Shown: positions 1 to 6,260 of the stretch, in pieces
How positions within the stretch are numbered: position 1 is the first letter of the stretch
Layout of the letters: every line of letters begins with the position of its first letter
Source: Verrucomicrobiales bacterium
GTDB taxonomy: Bacteria; Verrucomicrobiota; Verrucomicrobiia; Limisphaerales; SXQI01
Length of the DNA stretch: 7,983 nt
Direction: 5' to 3'
NCBI GenBank assembly: GCA_005793025.1
Contig: SXQI01000042.1
Location: 1 to 7,983, forward strand
The notes under the pieces: generated by a model
What the model saw: only the letters and a program-made list of their open reading frames with translations
The model's database searches: none
What the model was told of the DNA's origin: nothing
Translations under genes and position numbers: made by a program

Positions 1-524
1 CGTTTCCGGGCAGCGCGAAGTCGTTCCAAGCCTCGACCAAATTCATCGTGCATCAACGCCATCTTCAGACCAAACGTCGTCGGCTCCGCATGGATTCCGT
101 GGCTCCGACCGATCATCGGAGTGAATTGATGCTCACGGGCTTTGGCCCCAATGACCTTTCGCAAGGCTTCCACATCCTTGATCAGAATATCGGCGGATTG
201 GACCATTTGGACGGCAAAGGCGGTGTCGCCAATGTCGCTCGAGGTCAGTCCAAAGTGGAGCCAACGGCTGGCTTGATCGTTGATGTTCTCGGCTACGTTT
301 GTCGTAAACGCGATGACGTCATGGTTCAGAGTGCGTTCAAGTTCCTTCGCGCGTTCCACACTAAACGCGGCCTTAGACTTCATGATGGCGAGATCTTTCG
401 CTGGCACCAAGCCTTCGGCAGCAAGAGACTCACTCGCAAGTAATTCGATTTGTAACCAGATTTCTAGTTTCCGTTGTTCCGTCCAAATCTCTCGCATCTC
501 GGCGCGTGAATAGCGTTGTATCAT
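1..524 (-). CDS. purB: Adenylosuccinate lyase, N-terminal part (truncated by window edge)
   Basis: This enzyme of the fumarase/aspartase superfamily acts twice in purine synthesis. It splits SAICAR to AICAR plus fumarate, and adenylosuccinate to AMP plus fumarate. The window shows residues 1-174, starting MIQRYSRAEMREIW at the ATG at 524-522. Visible family motifs are NHDV (67-70, active-site His68), LTSSD (93-97) and GRSHGIHAEPTTFG (139-152), whose His142 matches the catalytic His of the Bacillus enzyme. Family members are about 430-480 residues, so well over half the gene, including the SxxMPxKxN signature loop, lies beyond position 1. The frame is open to the edge with no sign of damage. 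It lies 58 bases downstream of copA on the same strand. No Shine-Dalgarno sequence is visible before the ATG. The start is well placed because MIQRYS is a typical PurB N terminus. Confidence 0.95.
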   Translation of the reverse strand, partial: MIQRYSRAEMREIWTEQRKLEIWLQIELLASESLAAEGLVPAKDLAIMKSKAAFSVERAKELERTLNHDVIAFTTNVAENINDQASRWLHFGLTSSDIGDTAFAVQMVQSADILIKDVEALRKVIGAKAREHQFTPMIGRSHGIHAEPTTFGLKMALMHDEFGRGLERLRAARK

Positions 525-532
525 AATAAAAT

Positions 533-568
533 AGATTAACGACCGAACATCCGTTGAGCAAGTCAACG
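533..568 (-). promoter_or_regulatory. Weak candidate purB promoter with overlapping inverted repeat
   Basis: On the minus strand TTGCTC (561-556), a 17-base gap and TAATCT (538-533) form a poor sigma70-like promoter (4/6 and 3/6 matches). It ends 8 bases before the purB ATG. A perfect 6-base inverted repeat, CGTTGA / TCAACG with a 5-base loop (552-568), overlaps the -35 box. It has no U-run after it, so it does not look like an intrinsic terminator for copA. It could be an operator or chance. Function is inferred from position only. Confidence 0.2.
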
Positions 569-582
569 CCTCACGCAGGGCT

Positions 583-2835
583 TTAGCGTTTCGATGTACG
601 CTTGGTAGATCTTAGTCGGAGCGCATTTGCAATAATGATCAGATCCGATAATCCCATGGCAACTGCAGATAGCATAGGACTCAAAAAACCAAGCATCGCG
701 AGAGGGATAGCGGCAGCATTGTAAAAAAACGCCCAAAACAAATTCTGCTTTATGGTTCGAAGGGTCGCCTGAGCGAGCCGAAGTGCTTCTGGGATTGTTT
801 CGATGTCGGAATTCAGGAGGAGGATATCAGCCGATTCCTTTGCGGCATCGCTTGCATGGGTGATCGCGATCCCGAGGTCTGATTGCTCTAATGCAGGGGC
901 ATCATTACAACCGTCGCCTACGAAAGCAACCCGTTCCCCTTGCACCTGTAGTTTCACGATCAACTCCGCCTTTCCTTCAGGTCGCATCCGAGCATGGATA
1001 CAGTGTGGCGGAATTCCGAGTTGCGCAGCCAACGCGAGAGCGGTTTGAGGATGGTCACCTGTGACCAAATGCAATGGGTAACTTGCCTTGGTCAACTCAA
1101 GAAGTGTTTCGACTGCCCGTGGTTTTAACGCATCCATCAGCGCAAAAAGTGCGATCACTCTACCATCCACACCCAGTGCTAAAACAGTTGCGCCTCGTGA
1201 AGTGTGTTCTTGCAAAAAAGGAGTCATCCAATCTGGGAATGGCTGGGATTCGAGGATCCATTCAATCGATCCAAGGCGAACCTCGTGATTTTGATTTTCA
1301 TTTTTGAAGAACGCGGTCAATCCGGATCCTCTGGTCTCTTGAAACTGGTGGAGGTCGAGATTTGTTTTGCTGTGTGCCGCGACCGCCTTGCTGAGGGGAT
1401 GGTTAGAGTTCCGAGCAATGGCACCTGCCAAATGCTCTGCTGTTGGAATGTTTTTTGGATAATCCGGCGACACTCTGATTCCACTCACTACCAGTTTGCC
1501 TTGTGTGAGCGTTCCTGTTTTATCAAAAAGAATCGTCGTTATTCTTCCAGATTTTTCCAACGCAACCCCGTCACGGATCAAGATGCCACGTCGTGCCGCC
1601 GCATTGGTTCCCGCCATGATTGCGATCGGGGTTGCCAATCCCATCGCACAAGGACATGCGATGATCAACACAGCTATCGAATGATAAACCGCACTGGCTA
1701 ACGCTGATTCTGGAAAATGAGGAGCCCAGAGAAACACAGCAAAAAACTCACTCACAGCACGTGCTTGGTGATGAAAGAAGCCCCACCAGAAAGCCGTGAA
1801 CAAGGCGATCGCTATCACAACCGGGACGAAAACATTGCTTATACGGTCACCGAGTCTCTGGATGTGAGCCCGGCTAGATTGGGCTCGCCGAACGATTTGA
1901 ATGATCTGAGCTAGTGCTGTTTCTTCCCCCAAGGCGATCACTCGCACCACCAGCCGCCCGGATTCGTTGATAGTTCCACCGAAAACCTTTGAACCTGCCG
2001 ATTTCTCCACCGGCAGGGCTTCCCCTGTGAGAGTGGCCTCGTTTACCATTGAATGGCCTTCCAAAACCTCGGAATCCGTGGGGACACGATCTCCAGCACG
2101 AAGCACCAAGAGATCCCCAGTGTTCAATTGGGATACTAGGACTTCGGTTTCTTCGCCTCCCGCGCCAAGCCGTCGGGCTCGATCGGGAGCTAGATTCAGC
2201 AGGGCTCGTAACGAACTCTCCGCCCGGATAGAAACACGCGCCTCAAGAAAATGACCAATACTTATGAGGGTAATGATCACCGCTCCATCCATGAAATACG
2301 AATGTCCGTGCCAACCCGCAAAGAGCCCCCAGACGCTAAAGAGGTAAGCTGCCGTGGATCCGAGGCAGACGAGCGTATCCATGTTGCTGTTGCCGGAACG
2401 CAATTGAATCCATGCTCCTTGATAGAACCGAAATCCGCACACCACCTGCACCACGGTGGCGAGTCCGAACGCGACAATTGAATAACGACGATCGGCTCCG
2501 AGACCTAAAAACCATTCAGCGATTAACATGGGTAGGGTTGCCGCGACCCCCACAATGATGTTCACGCCCCAACCCCCAGCATCGAACCAAGAGGGTTTTT
2601 GCGCAGCGGTAGCTTGGGCGACGATCGAACTGTAGCCAGCCTCTTTCAATGTTGAGAGGAGTCTCGATTCATCCGGCAATACCCCTTTAGTCCACTCCAC
2701 TTTGACGGACCTCATTTCAACGAAGCATTCAGCCGAAGCCACTCCAGAAATCCCACGCAAAGCATCCCCAACATGGCGCGCACAATTCCCGCAGGTCATC
2801 CCGGGGACCTTCAAAGTGGTGGTTAAACGATTCAT
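583..2835 (-). CDS. copA: Copper-translocating P1B-type ATPase (CopA-like)
   Basis: This 750-residue inner-membrane pump uses ATP to move Cu(I), most likely out of the cytoplasm. One N-terminal heavy-metal domain carries GMTCGNC (12-18; Cys15, Cys18). Then come TM1-TM4 (about 92-198), the actuator loop with TGEA (270-273), TM5 (about 334-354) and TM6 with the metal-binding CPC (394-396). The phosphorylation site is DKTGTLT (438-444, Asp438), followed by the HP dipeptide (479-480), GDGCNDAPAL (640-649), TM7 with YN (705-706) and TM8. Length is usual for a single-HMA CopA. CPC in TM6 and YN in TM7 fit the Cu(I) subclass. TM8, however, reads MGLSD (727-731) instead of MxxSS. The loop between TM5 and TM6 (about 355-383) seems longer than usual and holds His355, His356 and His373. 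No CueR/CopY-type regulator, CopZ or cytochrome-oxidase gene is adjacent, so export for detoxification and supply to cuproenzymes remain equally possible. The gene is divergent from kdsA and lies 58 bases upstream of purB. Confidence 0.93.
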   Translation of the reverse strand: MNRLTTTLKVPGMTCGNCARHVGDALRGISGVASAECFVEMRSVKVEWTKGVLPDESRLLSTLKEAGYSSIVAQATAAQKPSWFDAGGWGVNIIVGVAATLPMLIAEWFLGLGADRRYSIVAFGLATVVQVVCGFRFYQGAWIQLRSGNSNMDTLVCLGSTAAYLFSVWGLFAGWHGHSYFMDGAVIITLISIGHFLEARVSIRAESSLRALLNLAPDRARRLGAGGEETEVLVSQLNTGDLLVLRAGDRVPTDSEVLEGHSMVNEATLTGEALPVEKSAGSKVFGGTINESGRLVVRVIALGEETALAQIIQIVRRAQSSRAHIQRLGDRISNVFVPVVIAIALFTAFWWGFFHHQARAVSEFFAVFLWAPHFPESALASAVYHSIAVLIIACPCAMGLATPIAIMAGTNAAARRGILIRDGVALEKSGRITTILFDKTGTLTQGKLVVSGIRVSPDYPKNIPTAEHLAGAIARNSNHPLSKAVAAHSKTNLDLHQFQETRGSGLTAFFKNENQNHEVRLGSIEWILESQPFPDWMTPFLQEHTSRGATVLALGVDGRVIALFALMDALKPRAVETLLELTKASYPLHLVTGDHPQTALALAAQLGIPPHCIHARMRPEGKAELIVKLQVQGERVAFVGDGCNDAPALEQSDLGIAITHASDAAKESADILLLNSDIETIPEALRLAQATLRTIKQNLFWAFFYNAAAIPLAMLGFLSPMLSAVAMGLSDLIIIANALRLRSTKRTSKR

Positions 2836-2889
2836 TATTTCGGCCCGCTCACTTGCTTCAAGTTAAGGCCAAAGCCGGTTATTGTCCAA
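2836..2889. promoter_or_regulatory. Divergent copA/kdsA control region
   Basis: These 54 bases separate two divergent starts and must hold the 5' signals of both genes unless promoters lie inside coding DNA. They contain a small inverted repeat, ACTTG-CTT-CAAGT (2851-2863). Toward kdsA, TATTGT (2880-2885, 4/6 to TATAAT) lies only 4 bases before the ATG, with a poor -35 (TTCAAG, 2857-2862) 17 bases upstream. No Shine-Dalgarno sequence is seen on either side. I see no CueR-type copper operator. The assignment as a control region rests on position; the individual boxes are weak. Confidence 0.35.
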
Positions 2890-3771
2890 ATGTCGCGAAT
2901 GGATGCCTTTACTCATTTGTCTCCACAGGTGTTGAGTGCTACAACTGGCGGTGTGAGATCTGATCAAGCGTTTTGGAAAAAACTAAACCAACGACGGCGT
3001 CTGTTTTTATTGGCGGGTCCCTGTGTTGTTGAGAGTGAGGATCTCTGTTTAGGAATTGCTGAAACGCTCAAAAAAGCCTGTGAACGACGCGAAATCCTCT
3101 ACGTCTTCAAAGCGAGTTTCGATAAGGCAAACCGTTCGTCTAGCCGTTCCTTTCGAGGTCCCGGAATCGAAGAAGGTCTGGCAGTTCTCGCGAGGGTTCG
3201 GAACGAGATTGGCGTGAAGATTGTGACGGATGTGCATTCCGAGGAACAAGTCCGGGCGGCGGCCGAGGTTGCGGATGTATTGCAGATTCCCGCGTTCCTC
3301 TGTCGGCAGACGGACCTGATCACCGCTGCCGTAAAAACAGGGAAAGTTGTGAACATTAAAAAGGGACAATTCCTTTCCCCTTACGACATGGCTAATGTTG
3401 TCCAGAAGGCGGTAGATCAAGGCGGGACGAAGATTCTTCTCACAGAACGAGGGACGACATTTGGTTACAACAATCTTGTCGTGGATATGCGTGGGATTCC
3501 AATTATGAAACGGTTGGGTTTCCCGGTGGTAATGGATTCAACGCATTCGGTTCAATTACCCGGAGGGGCAGGGGATAAATCGAGTGGTCAAAGTGAGTTC
3601 GCCCCTGTCTTGGCTCGCGCTGCGATCGCCTCAGGCGCGGATGGATTATTTGTCGAAACTCACCCGGAACCGAAAAATGCTCTGAGCGATGGCCCCAACA
3701 TGATCCCATTGAAGAATATGCCTAAGCTTCTGGATCAATGGCAAAAAATGCACGATCTCGTTCAATCCTGA
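2890..3771 (+). CDS. kdsA: 3-deoxy-8-phosphooctulonate (Kdo-8-P) synthase, metal-dependent type
   Basis: This cytoplasmic TIM-barrel enzyme condenses phosphoenolpyruvate with D-arabinose-5-phosphate to Kdo-8-phosphate, the route to the inner-core sugar of LPS. Family blocks are LAGPCVVES (41-49), FKASFDKANRSS (73-84), KIVTDVH (110-116), IPAFLCRQTDL (133-143), KKGQFLSP (157-164), RGTTFGYNNLVVDM (187-200), DSTHSVQLPGG (216-226) and ETHPEP (256-261). Cys45, His219, Glu256 and Asp267 line up with the four metal ligands of the Aquifex enzyme, so this is the metal-dependent class and not the E. coli type, which has Asn at the Cys position. The 293 residues exceed the usual 265-285 because about 35 residues precede the barrel. 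ATG 2890 is the first start available; ATG 2899 or GTG 2953 could be the true one. No clear Shine-Dalgarno sequence precedes any of them. An LPS-export gene follows 64 bases downstream. Confidence 0.96.
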   Translation: MSRMDAFTHLSPQVLSATTGGVRSDQAFWKKLNQRRRLFLLAGPCVVESEDLCLGIAETLKKACERREILYVFKASFDKANRSSSRSFRGPGIEEGLAVLARVRNEIGVKIVTDVHSEEQVRAAAEVADVLQIPAFLCRQTDLITAAVKTGKVVNIKKGQFLSPYDMANVVQKAVDQGGTKILLTERGTTFGYNNLVVDMRGIPIMKRLGFPVVMDSTHSVQLPGGAGDKSSGQSEFAPVLARAAIASGADGLFVETHPEPKNALSDGPNMIPLKNMPKLLDQWQKMHDLVQS

Positions 3772-3779
3772 ATGGGTCG

Positions 3780-3809
3780 TTGAGAGTTGTCTGAATGTTT
3801 CGTTAAACT
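3780..3809 (+). promoter_or_regulatory. Candidate promoter for the OstA-like gene and thrH
   Basis: TTGAGA (3780-3785, 5/6 to the -35 consensus) and TAAACT (3804-3809, 4/6 to the -10 consensus) are separated by 18 bases in the gap after kdsA. A transcript would start near 3816, giving a leader of about 20 bases before ATG 3836. Read-through from kdsA is equally possible because no terminator hairpin is visible in this gap. Confidence 0.3.
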
Positions 3810-3835
3810 GAAAAAACCGTGCATTTTTGTTTGAG

Positions 3836-5596
3836 ATGAGGAACGTTCTGCTCGCCATGTTGAATCTTGAAAAACACCGAATCGGTTGGTTCTGGTTGGC
3901 CGGATTGGTTTGCTCCCTCAGTGGACTGGGGCAGGTCGCGGTCCAATTTAAGGATTTCTCCGCTTTAGGTTCAGACCGGGCAGGGAAGAGGTCAGTGTTG
4001 AAAGGTAGCGACGCACGGCAAGCCGCCAACGGGATGCTCGAGATCATGGAAGCTCACGTCGATTTGTTTAACGCTGACAATTCGCTGGATCTGACAATTG
4101 AGACTCCTCAATGTTTGTATCAGAACACAACTAAAGTTGCGTATTCCGCGCAGGGGTTGTCCGTGAAAACGGGCGATGGTCGATTGACGCTGCGGGGAGT
4201 TGGGTTTTCATGGCAACAAAACACTTCCAGCCTTGTTGTCTCGAACAACGTGCATGCTGTGTTGGAGAGGTCCGCGTTCTCAAGGGATTTATCGCCAAAG
4301 GGATCAACTAGCACCAATGCTTCAGTGTCTTCCCCGCTTCATGTCACAGCCTCTCGATTGGAATATGCAGCGGATGAGGTAATCTTTCGCGGGCAGGTTC
4401 ACGTCAAGGATGAAACTAGTTCCCTAGATTGTGAAATCCTTCGACTTCGATTGGGACAAGGAGAGACTCGACTCAAAAAAGTCGAGGCAGAGAATAAGGT
4501 CGTAATTCAACAAGGTCAGACTAGGGCTACAGGTGCTCGGGCTGCTTACGATCTCGGTGTCGGAGTCCTGCGTTTGGAAGGCGATGTCGTTTGGCAACTG
4601 GGTTCGCGGTCGGGAACTAGTTCTTGGATTCAGGTGGATAGCACGAACCACACAGTCCTTGCAGGAGGCTCAGTGCATATGGTGCTTCCAGCTGCCGGTT
4701 TTCTTCAAGGGGGGGGGACAAATACAACCAAAACGCCAACCAGCCTTGAAATAGACGCTGAACATTTTGAATACCTTGAGAATGTTGAATCGCCAAAAAC
4801 TACAAAGGCAATTTTCAAAGGAGCAGTGAAAGCACGTGAGCCGCAATCGAAATTAACCAGTGACCGTTTAACGATCGAGTTCAAGGATACGAACCAGCTC
4901 CATCGTGTTGTGGCTGATGGCGGAGCGGAATTGATTCGTGGGAAGGATCAGATCAAGGGTGAAAATATTTCCTACAACGTTACGAGTGAGGAAGTGACAG
5001 TGACGGGTCAACCCGAATGGAAATTCGAGAACAAGCGGGGCCGAAGTCAAACCGTAAGGTTCAACCCAAGGACCCGCAGTATCAAGGCAGAGCGAGATGT
5101 TGAGGTTGAGATGCCGACAAATGGAGAGTTCACCGCACAACTAATGCCAAATCGCTCAGGAACTAATACGGTGAGCACGAATCAATTATCGATGGTCAAA
5201 GTGAAGGCCGATCAATTCAATTTCGACGAGAACACAGGAACCTTCGAAAACAATGTGCGCATCACGGATCAGAAAGGACTGCTCACCTGTGGAAAACTTC
5301 AACTCATCACGGGAACCAGCAATCAACTGCAACAATTGCGAGCGAGTCAAGATGTTGTCCTGATCCAAGAATCCTCGACCGCCACTGGGCAACTTGCGGT
5401 TTACAATGCAACCAATAGCATTCTAACTCTCACAGGTTCTCCGAAAATCTTTACGGCCACGCAGCAAATCACGGCGGAAGAATTCAGTGTCAATCGCCTG
5501 CTTGGAACATTCAACGCGAAGGGGCCTTACAAGATTCAAGTTTCTAAAGAGGGATTGAAAAAAACGTCAGAAGGAAAGAGTTCCCTCAACCCTTGA
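3836..5596 (+). CDS. Periplasmic LPS-export protein with LptC-like part and OstA/LptA-type repeats
   Basis: This is probably part of the LptC/LptA periplasmic bridge that moves LPS to the outer membrane. From ATG 3836 it has 586 residues. A basic start (KHR about 13-15) and one hydrophobic stretch (about 17-35) suggest a signal peptide or N-terminal anchor. Residues about 60-145 have short beta strands in an LptC-like pattern, ending in LTLRGVGFSW. OstA-type beta units follow, each with an Ala-hydrophobic-Tyr/Phe strand leading to a G-x-V or G-x-P turn, at about 169-190, 230-253, 304-336, 373-395, 454-478, 516-538 and 545-567. E. coli LptA has only about 185 residues, so this resembles LptC fused to repeated LptA modules. 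That reading is by eye. Context supports it: kdsA lies just upstream. No lptB is in view. Nine G (4709-4717) encode Gly292-294. The start is uncertain: TTG 3827, ATG 3836 and ATG 3857 are all in frame, and none has a good Shine-Dalgarno sequence. Confidence 0.8.
   Translation: MRNVLLAMLNLEKHRIGWFWLAGLVCSLSGLGQVAVQFKDFSALGSDRAGKRSVLKGSDARQAANGMLEIMEAHVDLFNADNSLDLTIETPQCLYQNTTKVAYSAQGLSVKTGDGRLTLRGVGFSWQQNTSSLVVSNNVHAVLERSAFSRDLSPKGSTSTNASVSSPLHVTASRLEYAADEVIFRGQVHVKDETSSLDCEILRLRLGQGETRLKKVEAENKVVIQQGQTRATGARAAYDLGVGVLRLEGDVVWQLGSRSGTSSWIQVDSTNHTVLAGGSVHMVLPAAGFLQGGGTNTTKTPTSLEIDAEHFEYLENVESPKTTKAIFKGAVKAREPQSKLTSDRLTIEFKDTNQLHRVVADGGAELIRGKDQIKGENISYNVTSEEVTVTGQPEWKFENKRGRSQTVRFNPRTRSIKAERDVEVEMPTNGEFTAQLMPNRSGTNTVSTNQLSMVKVKADQFNFDENTGTFENNVRITDQKGLLTCGKLQLITGTSNQLQQLRASQDVVLIQESSTATGQLAVYNATNSILTLTGSPKIFTATQQITAEEFSVNRLLGTFNAKGPYKIQVSKEGLKKTSEGKSSLNP
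4709..4717 (+). repeat. Homopolymer run of nine G inside the OstA-like gene
   Basis: Nine consecutive G encode three Gly codons (GGG GGG GGG). The reading frame and the OstA-like pattern continue properly on both sides, so nine is an in-frame length. A gain or loss of one base would cut the protein near its middle, within about 300 residues of the start. Confidence 0.95.
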
Positions 5597-5637
5597 AACT
5601 GGACATCTAAACAAAACCTTGTTTCTGTCGAGTCCTC

Positions 5638-6240
5638 ATGAAATCAACCATTGTAACATTAGACCTAGAAGGAGTTTTGGTTCCTGAGATTTGGATCGCC
5701 TTCGCTCAGAAAACCGGCATCAAAGAGCTCGAACTCACGACACGTGAGGTGCCGGACTACGATGTCCTGATGCACGGCAGATTAAAAATCCTCGATCACC
5801 ATCGGCTGAAGCTGGGGGACATTCAGGAAGTGATCGGCACGTTGTCTCCGTTAGAGGGTGCAAAAGATTTTCTCAATGAGTTGCGGGCGATCACTCAAGT
5901 GATCATTCTCTCGGACACTTTCCAAGAATTCGCAACGCCGCTCATGCGCCAACTCGATTGGCCCTGTATTTTCTGCCATAACCTAGAGGTTCAAGACGGA
6001 CGGATTATTGGGTATCGGTTACGCCAACAGAATCAGAAGCAGAAATCTGTCACGGCTCTCAAGGCTCTCAACTACCAAGTCATCGCAGCAGGTGACTCGT
6101 TCAATGACACCACCATGTTGGGGGAGGCGGATCATGGTTTCCTTTTCCGTTCCCCTAGCACGATCCAACAACAGTTCCCACAATTCGAGGCGTTGGAGGA
6201 ATATGCCGAATTATTCGCTCGTATCAAGGAGCGGATCTAG
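5638..6240 (+). CDS. thrH: ThrH-type phosphoserine phosphatase / homoserine phosphotransferase (HAD family)
   Basis: This cytoplasmic HAD-superfamily enzyme of 200 residues is collinear with Pseudomonas ThrH. That enzyme removes phosphate from phosphoserine and can pass it to homoserine, linking serine and threonine synthesis. HAD motif I is DLEGVL (9-14; nucleophile Asp9, with Glu11 where most HAD phosphatases have Asp). Other landmarks are PEIWIAFAQKTGI (16-28), PDYDVLM (39-45), KLGDIQEVI (58-66), motif II LSDTF (91-95, Ser92), PLMRQL (101-106), motif III Lys136 and motif IV GDSFNDTTML (152-161, Asp153 and Asp157). The long near-identical blocks set it apart from SerB, which has a different cap and usually extra N-terminal domains. 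ATG 5638 gives the expected start; upstream only a weak GAG lies 7 bases before it. It follows the OstA-like gene after 41 bases and converges on gpsA with a 20-base gap. Its role in this organism, serine synthesis or homoserine phosphorylation, cannot be told from the window. Confidence 0.92.
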   Translation: MKSTIVTLDLEGVLVPEIWIAFAQKTGIKELELTTREVPDYDVLMHGRLKILDHHRLKLGDIQEVIGTLSPLEGAKDFLNELRAITQVIILSDTFQEFATPLMRQLDWPCIFCHNLEVQDGRIIGYRLRQQNQKQKSVTALKALNYQVIAAGDSFNDTTMLGEADHGFLFRSPSTIQQQFPQFEALEEYAELFARIKERI

Positions 6241-6260
6241 CCTTTTGCTGGGTGCAATCC

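Noticed and set aside
48..513. Open frames on the plus strand at the left edge
   Set aside because: They are antisense to purB, whose minus-strand translation matches the family throughout.
1204..1701. 165-codon open frame on the plus strand inside copA
   Set aside because: It is antisense to the ATP-binding and phosphorylation region of the ATPase. Its composition is irregular and it shows no recognisable motif.
583..2835. Copper-resistance island around the ATPase
   Set aside because: Neighbours are purB and kdsA. No copper regulator, chaperone, multicopper oxidase or mobile-element remnant is present in the window.
5609..5624. AAACAA-AACC-TTGTTT hairpin between the OstA-like gene and thrH
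   Set aside because: The 6-base stem has one G-C pair and no U-run follows, so it is too weak to call a terminator. It may be chance.
6241..6260. Possible bidirectional terminator between thrH and gpsA
   Set aside because: Only a 4-base stem (TTGC/GCAA) is present and there is no adequate U-run on either strand.
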